A stretch of 64,000 nucleotides of DNA, from the IMG/VR virus record IMGVR_UViG_3300031857_000018, positions 62,001-126,000 of that record. The stretch is one strand, 5' to 3'. This stretch comes from a virus. Under the pieces are notes generated by a model, which had not been told where the DNA came from, made no database searches, and saw only the letters and a program-made list of their open reading frames with translations. Positions 35,669 through 42,757 of the stretch are shown one piece after another. Numbering within the stretch: position 1 is the first letter of the stretch; each line of letters opens with the position of its first letter. A program made the translations under genes and the position numbers.

Positions 35669-36055
35669 TCATGATAATAGTTTTTTGCGTTGCATGTCCC
35701 GAATGCTTTGTTTGTGCCATTTAGTTGCAAGATCCATTCTACTAGCAACAAATTGAAGCAATGATTGACCTTTGCTGTTTTTTGGCGATTTCATCCACAA
35801 GTTGTTAACGCGTGTGTAAAGACCTTTTTTTCGTGACATTGCAATGAACGCTGCTTCCACAGCAGCTTCTTGCGTACCTAACAAGTTGTCAGTGAAACGC
35901 AGAATTATGCGCAGAATGTCCGCAGGATTAACTAGACCCTCAATAGTGCGATATGGAATTCCAAGATCGATTCCAGCACGTGGATCAGACCCAATAGCTC
36001 CAATGATTTTATCTAGCATTGATTGTTCTGTTAATATGTGTTTTAAACGTATCAT
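35669..36055 (-). CDS. Tagged helical protein
   Basis: The 128-residue protein begins MIRLKHILTE (tag). It is helical; LGTQEAAVEAAFIAMSRKKG resembles a repeat unit seen in other phage internal proteins and loosely annexins. Its C-terminus is basic (KWHKQSIRDMQRKKLL). It follows the 153-residue tagged gene and precedes another tagged gene. Confidence 0.65.
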   Translation of the reverse strand: MIRLKHILTEQSMLDKIIGAIGSDPRAGIDLGIPYRTIEGLVNPADILRIILRFTDNLLGTQEAAVEAAFIAMSRKKGLYTRVNNLWMKSPKNSKGQSLLQFVASRMDLATKWHKQSIRDMQRKKLLS

Positions 36056-36068
36056 TGTTTCCTTTATA

Positions 36069-36077
36069 TATAAATAT
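36069..36077 (-). promoter_or_regulatory. Probable late promoter (ATATTTATA)
   Basis: ATATTTATATATAAAGGAAAC on the minus strand, about 14 nt before ATG 36055. A hairpin (GTTTCC, GGAAAC) at 36079-36101 lies directly before it and may terminate the upstream transcript. Confidence 0.6.
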
Positions 36078-36078
36078 T

Positions 36079-36101
36079 GTTTCCGCATAAATGCTGGAAA
36101 C
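36079..36101 (-). other. Hairpin after the tagged gene at 36116
   Basis: Minus strand GTTTCC, then A-GCAT, TT, ATGC, then GGAAAC forms a near-perfect stem without a clean T-tract. It overlaps the approach to the late promoter, so it could be a weak terminator. Confidence 0.5.
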
Positions 36102-36115
36102 GATTCACAGCCACG

Positions 36116-36577
36116 CTATTTGTCTTTTATTCCCGTCCAATCATAACTAGTACTCGACCCACCATCACGTTCCAATTCCATGTACGATGCAGTTTCCTGT
36201 GATATAGAATACCCACGCAAAGCGCGCAGCACATAAGCCCGGTATAAACGCATTCTGCGTGGATCAGATTTGGCTACTCCGAACACCACTGTTTCAGGAC
36301 GCCACTTCTCCACTGCCTTGCGGGCAATCTCAACTATGGTGCTCATTACACGGTACACATCCGATTCCGCGGTCTCCACATCATGATCCCATCCGCCTTG
36401 TGGGTTCTTCGTAGCAAACGCAATTTCCATGACCTCATCAGATCCATATGGAAATGACACTTGATACATGGTACCACGCTCTGTTTCGAAATAGGCTTCT
36501 CCGTTGTACATGTTGTATGGGTATGGTGTCGCCGTGCCTTCCCCTATCTCTGCTAGTATGTGTTTAAGACGTATCAT
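36116..36577 (-). CDS. Tagged protein, possible acetyltransferase-like fold
   Basis: The 153-residue protein begins MIRLKHILAE (tag). It continues with beta strands (YETERGTMYQVSFPYG) and a helix-strand-helix unit (VYRVMSTIVEIARKAVEKW, TVVFGVAKSDPRRMRLY) shared with the gene at 35098. The role is unknown; the tag suggests capsid packaging. Base composition is GC-rich compared with most of the window. Confidence 0.65.
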   Translation of the reverse strand: MIRLKHILAEIGEGTATPYPYNMYNGEAYFETERGTMYQVSFPYGSDEVMEIAFATKNPQGGWDHDVETAESDVYRVMSTIVEIARKAVEKWRPETVVFGVAKSDPRRMRLYRAYVLRALRGYSISQETASYMELERDGGSSTSYDWTGIKDK

Positions 36578-36580
36578 GTA

Positions 36581-36880
36581 TTACATGTTGTTTGCATTTA
36601 TAAACATGAACAATGGATTTTGTTCAACATATACATCAAATACATTGGCTGCAAAGTCAGGACGTTGTGCGATTGGATACTTTGTTTTGATTGCTTCGAG
36701 ATCTGTTTTTAAATACGAATCTAGATTTTGAAGTTTTCCTTCATTGTATAATTGCAATGCCATACCAACAATTTTAACTTTTTCTTGTGAAGTTAAAGCT
36801 TTTGGCATTTTAATATCTGCTTCATTAAGTGATGTATTATTTAAATAACGTTTCCAATTGTTTAAATATGGTTTATTCAT
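36581..36880 (-). CDS. Possible capsid-internal small protein
   Basis: The 99-residue protein begins MNKPYLNNWKRYLNNTSLNE. LNE-A near residue 20 would be a prohead-protease-type site, a looser version of the tag. The rest is helical (EKVKIVGMALQLYNEGKLQ). It is the first gene of the tagged block in transcription order and has its own late motif. Confidence 0.6.
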   Translation of the reverse strand: MNKPYLNNWKRYLNNTSLNEADIKMPKALTSQEKVKIVGMALQLYNEGKLQNLDSYLKTDLEAIKTKYPIAQRPDFAANVFDVYVEQNPLFMFINANNM

Positions 36881-36896
36881 GTTGTTCCTTTTTTAA

Positions 36897-36906
36897 TAAT
36901 AAATAT
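36897..36906 (-). promoter_or_regulatory. Probable late promoter (ATATTTATTA)
   Basis: ATATTTATTATTAAAAAAGGAAC on the minus strand, about 17 nt before ATG 36880. Confidence 0.55.
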
Positions 36907-37217
36907 AGAGCATACCGAGTATATGGGCGTGTACAAGGTGTATAGGGAGGTAGAATACTTATATGCACCGCATATCCTAATAAAGAGCACCTATATAGCA
37001 AAAAAATTAACCGTGCTAGAAAAATATATATAACCACCCACCGTATCAAGGGGGTGTTCTACCCCTTAACTAAACCCACCCCTACCCCCCTGTTTTGGGG
37101 GGGCTTACCGGGGGCTAAACCAGGGGGGCTGCCCCAGTAAAATAGGGGGGCTATTACACCCCCCTTCAAACCCCTAAGGGCCTCTCCTTTATATATAAGG
37201 TCTATGTCGGCTGCTGC
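36907..37217. other. Non-coding boundary with G- and C-run hairpins
   Basis: No gene is seen. Between 37050 and 37174 there are five G-runs of 5-7 (37050, 37097, 37110, 37123, 37145) and C-runs of 3-6 between them in an otherwise AT-rich genome. They form several hairpins, for example CCCCCC-TGTTTT-GGGGGG at 37085-37102 and GGGGGG-CTATTACA-CCCCCC at 37145-37164, and could form G-quadruplexes. It separates the early block from the late tagged block. Confidence 0.7.
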
Positions 37218-37460
37218 TTACACGGGACAAGCTATCTGCTGTGGGAACAGGTTCAATGCATGCATCTGCGCTGGCGGCATGCTCGGTATGCCTAACGCCT
37301 CGCGGAGGTCATACAATGTGGCCCACTGCGTACGGCTGCGGGTTACCTGGTCCATTGTGATGCTGCTGTCGCGGCCTGCTGCTGCATCCAAGTCGCGGTA
37401 GTGTTTCCATGCGCGGGCTTCTGCTAACTGGATGTCTTTAATCATTTGTGCTTTTGTCAT
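37218..37460 (-). CDS. Small early hypothetical protein
   Basis: The 80-residue protein contains TRSRTQWATLYDLREALGIP, a short motif I associate with small phage and Bacteroidota proteins of unknown role. The start follows an AAGAGAGACA leader. It has no promoter of its own and is probably co-transcribed with 37512-37718. Confidence 0.6.
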   Translation of the reverse strand: MTKAQMIKDIQLAEARAWKHYRDLDAAAGRDSSITMDQVTRSRTQWATLYDLREALGIPSMPPAQMHALNLFPQQIACPV

Positions 37461-37511
37461 TGTCTCTCTTTTTATATTAGGTTAATTGGGTTACTTGGGT
37501 TGCTGTGTTAA

Positions 37512-37718
37512 TTAGTCTAGCATATCTGCTGCTGCGCCACCTGCCATGATGCCGGCAAACAATGTTGCTGCTGCTCCTACCGGTACTACCAATGCTGCTA
37601 CTGCTAAGCCGGCTACTGGAAGAATTGCTAGGAAGGTTAATGCGGTTGCTGCTGCGATGCTTAATACGACTGCTGCGACTGCTACTACTGCTGCGATAAC
37701 TTTGATTTCGTTTTTCAT
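37512..37718 (-). CDS. Small membrane protein, early
   Basis: The 68-residue protein is almost wholly hydrophobic with two likely membrane helices (residues about 6-34 and 35-62) rich in Ala and Val. It has a full early promoter and leader upstream. Function unknown; such peptides can alter the host membrane. Confidence 0.7.
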   Translation of the reverse strand: MKNEIKVIAAVVAVAAVVLSIAAATALTFLAILPVAGLAVAALVVPVGAAATLFAGIMAGGAAADMLD

Positions 37719-37739
37719 ATCTCTCTCTTTTAATTTTAA

Positions 37740-37771
37740 TAAAGATAAGGTTTATTCTGATAGGATCCTAA
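37740..37771 (-). promoter_or_regulatory. Early promoter, TTAGGATCC class
   Basis: Minus strand TTAGGATCC at 37763-37771, then TATCTTTA at 37740-37747 and the GAGAGAGATATG leader of 37512-37718. Confidence 0.7.
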
Positions 37772-37800
37772 TCTTTTGTTACTTTTTTTACTGCAGAAAT

Positions 37801-37842
37801 CCGACGCCATTTCTGACGCCGGTTCCTTATTTGAGAGATATG
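37801..37842 (-). ncRNA. RNA hairpin plus anti-RBS segment, copy A
   Basis: After the stop of the AAA ATPase gene the minus-strand RNA reads CAUAUCUCUCA (37832-37842), then an 8-bp stem with two G-U pairs and an AGAAAU loop (37801-37822). The first segment is complementary to the GAGAGAUAUG start region of the next gene. See findings. Confidence 0.45.
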
Positions 37843-37847
37843 TTTTC

Positions 37848-38795
37848 CTATTCTGCTGCGATGATTTGCTCTGCTACCATCATTGTGGGATCCTCAAAGC
37901 CCATTGCACATATGCGGGCTGCTTTAATAAAGCTTCTGAGGTTGATGTCAATACCCGCATATTTTTTATCCAGGTCCTTCATAATGCTGAGTGCCTGCTG
38001 CTTCGCTGCCAATGGGATGCTAGGCTCCATTGTCGACATCAATTGCTCCATGCGGGTAAACATCTGCGTGGTGTTCATTGAGATGTCTGACACAAAGCTG
38101 CGTGAGCGAATTGCTGCATCCAATTTTGATTGGTGGATGTTGCTGATGAAGATAACACGGCCGGTGAACTCAAAGTGTGCCGGGATAGGCTCGCCAAACT
38201 CATCCTTAAGCGGCTTGCTTGAGATATAAGAGATCTTGCGTGTGTCATAGCTATCCAACGCCGCCTTCAAAAGGTTCACTGCATCCTCGTCTTTGAATAC
38301 CGAGTCACAGTCATCAAAGATAACAATCTTGTCGGAGTTCTGGTAAAGGGTAATAAACAACCCGGCTGCTGTGGTGCGCCCTTTAAAGTGAACAAACTCA
38401 TATGACTCTCGCAAGCCCATTCCCTTAAGCGTCTCCTTAACCAGGTGCGTCTTACCAACACCCGCCATACCTGTGATTACCAATGACGGTTGGATTCCGC
38501 GACCCACCATCTTTGTCAGACGAGTAAGGTTGTCAAACATTACCTCAGGATCTCTGCTCTCCACCACTGACAGGAAAGACATCTTAGCCGGTGCTGCCGG
38601 TGCTACCGATACTCCTGCCGTTGCTGCTGCTACTCTAACAACACGCCCATTTGCTCCAACCATCAACACTTCGCGGTTGGCTTCTGCACTGCGCAATTGC
38701 ACGTCGCGGATTAAACCCTTTGGCGCGAACTCACCTGTGTTAACATTCTTCGCCATTAACTTCCCTTTTACTCTTACTGCTTCAAATACGTTCAT
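37848..38795 (-). CDS. AAA-family ATPase
   Basis: The 315-residue protein has Walker A GMAGVGKTH near residue 112, Walker B IVIFDDCDS near 158 and a sensor-1-like RVIFISNIHQ near 212, followed by arginines (AIRSRS) suitable for an arginine finger. The N-terminal 80 residues are a small separate domain with an Ala/Pro linker. The substrate is unknown: DNA-protein remodelling, as in helicase loaders, is one option. Its promoter lies unusually far upstream with a longer leader than its neighbours. Confidence 0.8.
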   Translation of the reverse strand: MNVFEAVRVKGKLMAKNVNTGEFAPKGLIRDVQLRSAEANREVLMVGANGRVVRVAAATAGVSVAPAAPAKMSFLSVVESRDPEVMFDNLTRLTKMVGRGIQPSLVITGMAGVGKTHLVKETLKGMGLRESYEFVHFKGRTTAAGLFITLYQNSDKIVIFDDCDSVFKDEDAVNLLKAALDSYDTRKISYISSKPLKDEFGEPIPAHFEFTGRVIFISNIHQSKLDAAIRSRSFVSDISMNTTQMFTRMEQLMSTMEPSIPLAAKQQALSIMKDLDKKYAGIDINLRSFIKAARICAMGFEDPTMMVAEQIIAAE

Positions 38796-38851
38796 CTCTC
38801 TTATATGGTATTTAATTAAATGCTCTTAAGGCCTTTCCCTAATTGCTTACA

Positions 38852-38883
38852 TAAAAATAAGGCAAATTCTGATAGGATCCTAA
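38852..38883 (-). promoter_or_regulatory. Early promoter, TTAGGATCC class, long leader
   Basis: TTAGGATCC at 38875-38883 and TATTTTTA at 38852-38859 on the minus strand, about 57 nt before ATG 38795. The -7 box here is identical to the core of the repeats at 46.9-47.8 kb. Confidence 0.6.
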
Positions 38884-38929
38884 TCTTTTGCAAACTTTTT
38901 TTAACTTTTTTTCCTGGTAGGATCCAGGC

Positions 38930-39472
38930 CTATTCGACCCGGAAGATTGCTAAGGCTTTGCGCTGATCTCTACCCTTTGTCAGGAACAATGCATCCAATT
39001 GGTCAGCGTTGTCATATATCTTTCCGTCTCGGATTGCTAGGGCATGCTTTGCCACTATCACAATAAAGGATCCTTTCGGATGCTGAGCTAAGAACTTGCC
39101 TACGGTGAATCCTGAGAAGGTGCCTCCTCCCTTCGGGTACTTCAGGTTAAGCAACACTCCACGCTCCTTTGCCTTAGCCGGTGTGATTGGAGTGCGGCTA
39201 AAGGTTCCTAATGGACGGATCTCTTTGCCGGCCAACTTCTCTCCAGCGGTTGCCATTGTCTTAAGCTTCATCGGTGCACCCAATGTGCCTTTACCTCTTT
39301 GGCGGCCGAATCGGCTAGCAACCAACTCGTGTGCTTCGTCATAGCTAACCTGGCATGCATTCATCACTGCTCGAACGAAGCAGTCATTGTTCTCGCCTTT
39401 AGCCTTCTTGTCTGTGTCCTGGATAGCTGCGCTTCCTACTACGAACTTCATTTTGAAATCAACCTTTTTCAT
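38930..39472 (-). CDS. Papain-like cysteine peptidase fold, early
   Basis: The 180-residue protein has NNDCFVRAVMNAC near residue 29, KFLAQHPKGSFIVIVAKHAL near 133 and GKIYDN near 155. Cys, His and Asn/Asp in this order are typical of small papain-like (C39/transglutaminase-like) proteins in phages and bacteria. It may cleave a host protein or be an inactive relative. It has a GAGAGATATATG leader but no promoter of its own, so it follows 39520-39708. Confidence 0.65.
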   Translation of the reverse strand: MKKVDFKMKFVVGSAAIQDTDKKAKGENNDCFVRAVMNACQVSYDEAHELVASRFGRQRGKGTLGAPMKLKTMATAGEKLAGKEIRPLGTFSRTPITPAKAKERGVLLNLKYPKGGGTFSGFTVGKFLAQHPKGSFIVIVAKHALAIRDGKIYDNADQLDALFLTKGRDQRKALAIFRVE

Positions 39473-39519
39473 ATATCTCTCTTTTATTTGATTACGTGGG
39501 TTACTCAGTTAGTGGATTC

Positions 39520-39708
39520 TTATGCCATATCATCCGACACATCCAACACTGTCCATTTTACATTCTGCTGGATGTATTCCGTTACATCTTCCGGATCGAA
39601 TCCATCTGCTACCAATGCACGTGTAATGCTAGCCGTTGCCATTTGCAATTGCGTCATTGCCTCTGTGCTAACCAATCCATCCATTCTGTCAAACATTTCT
39701 TTTGTCAT
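39520..39708 (-). CDS. Small early hypothetical protein
   Basis: The 62-residue protein begins MTKEMFDRMDGLVSTEAMTQ. This start was chosen because the GAGAGAGATATG leader precedes it. It is helical and acidic at its C-terminus. Family not recognised. Confidence 0.65.
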   Translation of the reverse strand: MTKEMFDRMDGLVSTEAMTQLQMATASITRALVADGFDPEDVTEYIQQNVKWTVLDVSDDMA

Positions 39709-39729
39709 ATCTCTCTCTTTTAATTTTAA

Positions 39730-39760
39730 TAAAGATAAGAAAAAAAAGAACACGTGTCAA
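39730..39760 (-). promoter_or_regulatory. Early promoter, TTGACAC class
   Basis: TTGACACGTG at 39751-39760 and TATCTTTA at 39730-39737 on the minus strand, followed by the common leader of 39520-39708. Confidence 0.7.
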
Positions 39761-39788
39761 GCATTTCGGTAACTTTTTTTAAACTTTT

Positions 39789-39995
39789 TTATAGGCCGGA
39801 AAACTCCCCATCTACGAACAATAAGGCTTCTCCAGGCTCTAGTCCGGCAACTGTGATATTGAGGTAACCGTCATTGGGATCCGAGATGTTGTCCATATCG
39901 AGGACCATATAGTCGACTCTTTGTTGATCCAATATTGTCAGGAACCCTTTTGCCTGGAAGGCTTCTGCTGTTGCGATGATGTCTTGTCTTGTCAT
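39789..39995 (-). CDS. Small early hypothetical protein
   Basis: The 68-residue protein (MTRQDIIATAEAFQAKGFLT onward) is acidic with LDMDNISDPNDGYLNITV. Its start region AGAGACATG is complementary to a segment 60-70 nt upstream, and no separate promoter is seen; see the anti-RBS finding. Confidence 0.6.
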   Translation of the reverse strand: MTRQDIIATAEAFQAKGFLTILDQQRVDYMVLDMDNISDPNDGYLNITVAGLEPGEALLFVDGEFSGL

Positions 39996-40022
39996 GTCTC
40001 TGTGTGTTTCTCACGTCCGCAA

Positions 40023-40066
40023 GGGCCGACATTTCTGCCGACCCGGGACTCATATTGAGAGACATG
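40023..40066 (-). ncRNA. RNA hairpin plus anti-RBS segment, copy B
   Basis: Minus-strand RNA: CAUGUCUCUCA (40056-40066), then GGGUCGGC, AGAAAU, GUCGGCCC (40023-40044). The loop is the same as in copy A while the stem differs but still pairs. The first nine bases are complementary to the AGAGACAUG start of 39789-39995. Confidence 0.5.
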
Positions 40067-40068
40067 AT

Positions 40069-40521
40069 TTACTCTTCTTCGTCGGTCGGTGTAAACTCCG
40101 TAAACCCGATGGTTAATGTGTGGCCCATTGACCCGTCCCAACCCGGTGCTGGTTGATCGTCGTCAGCTTCCTCCTCGTCAGCTTCCTCGTCCTCCTCAAG
40201 CACAAACTCTGCTACTACTGCTTCCACGTGACTCATTATTTCATAGATGTCAATGTTAACCTCAGTGAGCTCGATGCGGTTGTCATAGTTAATCTCAAAG
40301 CACGCGCTGTCTTTGTCGATGATCGAGTCGCTATTGTAATCCAACGCTCTTTGGATCTTGTCGCCGATGGTTGCTGCGAGGTCCTCAGTGATCCCAAACA
40401 CTTTGACTGTCTTTTGCTCCGCCTCCAACTGCTGGATAAGCTCGATCACTTTGTCAATGTCAACTTGTGAAGACAACGCCTTTGCTCCTTCTAACTGTGC
40501 AATTAAATTTTCTTTTTTCAT
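40069..40521 (-). CDS. Early acidic hypothetical protein
   Basis: The 150-residue protein is strongly acidic, with a run of Glu/Asp (EEDEEADEEEADDD) near residue 115 and Gly/Thr-rich ending. The N-terminal helix (residues 1-35) is amphipathic. Acidic phage proteins sometimes mimic DNA to block host enzymes; that is speculation here. Full early promoter upstream. Confidence 0.65.
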   Translation of the reverse strand: MKKENLIAQLEGAKALSSQVDIDKVIELIQQLEAEQKTVKVFGITEDLAATIGDKIQRALDYNSDSIIDKDSACFEINYDNRIELTEVNIDIYEIMSHVEAVVAEFVLEEDEEADEEEADDDQPAPGWDGSMGHTLTIGFTEFTPTDEEE

Positions 40522-40543
40522 ATCTCTTATTTTTTAATTTATA

Positions 40544-40575
40544 TAAATTTAAGGTTAATTTTGATAGGATCCTAA
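40544..40575 (-). promoter_or_regulatory. Early promoter, TTAGGATCC class
   Basis: TTAGGATCC at 40567-40575 and TAAATTTA at 40544-40551 on the minus strand, then AAGAGATATG. Confidence 0.65.
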
Positions 40576-40602
40576 TCTTTTAGAAACTTTTTTGAAACTT
40601 TT

Positions 40603-40854
40603 TTAATTGAGGTTTATGCCGCGCTTAAGGTCCTCAGTTGCATTGTTTCGGTCAATCTTAGCGCTTAGCACTAGTGCTATTGCGTCTCCTAAATCATCCA
40701 AGTCACCGTCCTTTGTCTTTGCCACCAACAAGGTGATCATCAACAGACCCAACTTTTTGAACCCTTCGTCACCTGTGGTGATTGCTAGGGTGTTACACAA
40801 TTCAACTGCGCTTTCGATGTTGTCTACTAACTGCTTTGCCATTTTTTCATTCAT
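40603..40854 (-). CDS. Small early hypothetical protein
   Basis: The 83-residue protein begins MNEKMAKQLVDNIESAVELC; this start, three codons inside the longest frame, follows the GAGAGA leader. It is helical with a hydrophobic centre (KKLGLLMITLLVAKTK). Family not recognised. Confidence 0.65.
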   Translation of the reverse strand: MNEKMAKQLVDNIESAVELCNTLAITTGDEGFKKLGLLMITLLVAKTKDGDLDDLGDAIALVLSAKIDRNNATEDLKRGINLN

Positions 40855-40916
40855 CTCTCTCATTTGTCTTATTTTTTAATTTATATAAAGATAAGCATTT
40901 TTTTGTTCGGTGTCAA
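40855..40916 (-). promoter_or_regulatory. Early promoter, TTGACAC class
   Basis: TTGACACC at 40909-40916 and TATCTTTA about 20 nt further on the minus strand, then the leader of 40603-40854. Confidence 0.7.
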
Positions 40917-40936
40917 CCTTTTTGTTAACTTTTTTT

Positions 40937-41167
40937 TTACTTGCTTTTGCACGGGCAAGACTCCGAGTGCACTACTCCACTGTCATGATTGACGCCATCA
41001 AATGCTAGGTACTCATGCCCGTCGAATTTAATTACTCGGATATCAATTCCTTGTATCTTGATAGGTTGTGATGGCGCTTCACAGCTTGTCAATAATGCTA
41101 CTACGCTGCCAAACAATACTAATCCCGTTCCGGCTACTACTAAGAATGTTTTCAATCGGTTTTTCAT
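40937..41167 (-). CDS. Small lipoprotein, early
   Basis: The 76-residue protein has a signal peptide with lipobox LLTSC (Cys near residue 29), followed by a short exposed part with CPC near the C-terminus. It should be anchored in the host membrane or outer membrane. Possible roles include superinfection exclusion, known for other phage lipoproteins; that is inference. Confidence 0.7.
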   Translation of the reverse strand: MKNRLKTFLVVAGTGLVLFGSVVALLTSCEAPSQPIKIQGIDIRVIKFDGHEYLAFDGVNHDSGVVHSESCPCKSK

Positions 41168-41221
41168 ATATCTCTCTTTTTAATTTTAATAAAGATAAGC
41201 AAAATAATGCTCGGATCCTAA
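41168..41221 (-). promoter_or_regulatory. Early promoter, TTAGGATCC class
   Basis: TTAGGATCC at 41213-41221 and TATCTTTA at about 41190-41197 on the minus strand, followed by the GAGAGATATATG leader of the lipoprotein gene. Confidence 0.7.
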
Positions 41222-41238
41222 TCTTTTTGAAACTTTTT

Positions 41239-41403
41239 TTATCCGAAGAATCCTCCGCTTATAAGGATCCATATAAGGATCCCGGCGTTTATCAATGCTC
41301 CGAATATATTGAATTTGCCGGTTCTGGGCTTGCCATGCAAGTAAGCGGATGCTAATAGATTAAGTCCCATTATTACTAATAAAATGATTTGTGGTGCTCC
41401 CAT
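41239..41403 (-). CDS. Small membrane protein, early
   Basis: The 54-residue protein MGAPQIILLVIMGLNLLASA has two membrane helices around a short polar loop (YLHGKPRTGKFN). I associate this pattern with a common phage family of unknown function. It follows the gene at 41429-41569 with an AGAGAGAAACATG leader and no promoter of its own. Confidence 0.65.
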   Translation of the reverse strand: MGAPQIILLVIMGLNLLASAYLHGKPRTGKFNIFGALINAGILIWILISGGFFG

Positions 41404-41428
41404 GTTTCTCTCTTTTTTTTAAGGTTTA

Positions 41429-41569
41429 TTATTTTCTGCTATCAACTAAAAACATCCAAAATTTCGTGTCAGGATACTTTGCTTTGTATATCATGTAATC
41501 CACTCGGATCGCCACTGCCGCAATTGCTACTACGGCTCCGATCAATAATGCTAACTTCAACTTTCTCAT
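41429..41569 (-). CDS. Small membrane protein, early
   Basis: The 46-residue protein MRKLKLALLIGAVVAIAAVA has one membrane helix and a polar tail. The start is set by the AGAGAGATATG leader. Confidence 0.65.
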   Translation of the reverse strand: MRKLKLALLIGAVVAIAAVAIRVDYMIYKAKYPDTKFWMFLVDSRK

Positions 41570-41620
41570 ATCTCTCTTTTTATAATACTTAAAGATAAGA
41601 ATAATATCAATGCGAGTCAA
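41570..41620 (-). promoter_or_regulatory. Early promoter, TTGACTC variant
   Basis: TTGACTCGC at 41612-41620 on the minus strand with TATCTTTA about 20 nt further and the standard leader. Confidence 0.7.
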
Positions 41621-41648
41621 CCTTTTTCCAAGAAAAGTTTCAACAAAG

Positions 41649-42389
41649 TTACAGGTACTGTTCTAGCAGTTGGATCCCCGGTAGCTTGGCCATTTCGGTC
41701 TCTGCCTGGCGAACCAGCTGTCGTGCTCGTTCTCCTGTCACTCCCATTTCCTCAGCAATCTGATCCATACACTGTGCATACTCACGCCCAATGCCATAGA
41801 AGCGAGTCAATGCCTCTCGTTGCTTGGGTTTAAGCTGTGTCATCGCTCTTTGTAGGTCGTATTGGAGATCTGCTGTCTCACGTGCGGATTTCACAGCATC
41901 TGCAGCCAAGTATCGATCCGCATAGGTTTCTTTGTTCTCATCATCGCCTACCGGAGTGCTGATGCTTTTGATATGTTGCTCCTCAGTTGCTGTCTTGTGG
42001 CTAGGGATCCTTACTACTCTGGATAAGTCATTCAGAGCCTTTTGGATCTCTGCTCTGACATACCATACCGCAAAGGTAATGAACTTCACACCCTTATCCG
42101 GATTGAATCGTTCTGCGGCTTCGAAGAGTCCAATGTTACCAAACGCAATGATGTCTTCCAACAAGAGTCCCATTCCTTGATACTGCCGGGCTACCTGCAT
42201 CACAAACCGAAGGTTGCTTTCAACCAGGATGTTAATGGCTTTGCGGTTACCTGCCTGAGCGGCTCTGCCTAACTCTTTCTCTTGTTCGCGGTCCAGGTAT
42301 CCAAACTTCTTAATCTCCTGCATATATTTCTGCGTGCTAGCAACATCCGTTACTATTGCTCCATTACTTACGTGAATCTTTTTTCCCAT
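41649..42389 (-). CDS. Primary-type (sigma70) RNA polymerase sigma factor
   Basis: The 246-residue protein carries sigma region 1.2/2 (LVESNLRFVMQVARQYQGMG, LLLEDIIAFGNIGLFEAAER, KFITFAVWYVRAEIQKAL), region 3 (RVVRIPSHK) and region 4 (LKPKQREALTRFYGIG, then EEMGVTGERARQLVRQAE). This is a short RpoD-like factor without region 1.1, similar in build to Bacteroidota primary sigma factors, and quite unlike gp55. It could redirect host polymerase to phage early promoters. It is preceded by, and overlaps, a small membrane peptide gene. Confidence 0.9.
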   Translation of the reverse strand: MGKKIHVSNGAIVTDVASTQKYMQEIKKFGYLDREQEKELGRAAQAGNRKAINILVESNLRFVMQVARQYQGMGLLLEDIIAFGNIGLFEAAERFNPDKGVKFITFAVWYVRAEIQKALNDLSRVVRIPSHKTATEEQHIKSISTPVGDDENKETYADRYLAADAVKSARETADLQYDLQRAMTQLKPKQREALTRFYGIGREYAQCMDQIAEEMGVTGERARQLVRQAETEMAKLPGIQLLEQYL

Positions 42390-42498
42390 AACCTCTTTGT
42401 CTATCTCTTGTTAATTCGTTTGCTTCTTGCCACATTATCTTGATACAAGCGACGCACACTAACCCGAATGTCGTCGCCACTAAAACACCGGATATCAT
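42364..42498 (-). CDS. Tiny membrane peptide overlapping the sigma gene
   Basis: The 44-residue peptide MISGVLVATTFGLVCVACIK has one membrane helix then a charged tail. Its ATG overlaps the TGA of 42495-42692 (ATGA) and its end overlaps the sigma start by 26 nt, suggesting translational coupling into the sigma gene. Confidence 0.6.
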   Translation of the reverse strand: MISGVLVATTFGLVCVACIKIMWQEANELTRDRQRGYGKKDSRK

Positions 42499-42692
42499 TT
42501 CCCGGTGCTTAAGAATTTGAAACTTACTCGGATCGGCTTCTCAACCTTTGCGCGGTACTCTGCGTTGCGCTCTCCTTGCTTCTTTGCTTGTGCTACAGTG
42601 GTAGTGTTACCTCCTGCCTTTGCATCTCTCTGGAACTGACCCATTACCGCTCCTTGTCTTTCGAATCCTGAATTTCTGTCTTTCTTTGCCAT
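42495..42692 (-). CDS. Small basic early protein
   Basis: The 65-residue protein MAKKDRNSGFERQGAVMGQF is polar and basic with no membrane segment. It starts the small operon that contains the sigma factor. Family not recognised. Confidence 0.65.
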   Translation of the reverse strand: MAKKDRNSGFERQGAVMGQFQRDAKAGGNTTTVAQAKKQGERNAEYRAKVEKPIRVSFKFLSTGK

Positions 42693-42749
42693 CTCTCTTA
42701 TTATTTAATTTCTATACTTAAAGATAATGAATTAAACCATGCGTGTCAA
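42693..42749 (-). promoter_or_regulatory. Early promoter of the sigma operon, TTGACAC class
   Basis: TTGACACGC at 42741-42749 on the minus strand, TATCTTTA about 20 nt on, then AAGAGAGATGG. Confidence 0.7.
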
Positions 42750-42757
42750 CCTTTTTG

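Noticed and set aside
38905-38935. Hairpin CCTGG-CCAGG as terminator of 38930-39472
   Set aside because: On the transcribed strand it is followed by A-residues, not by a T-tract.
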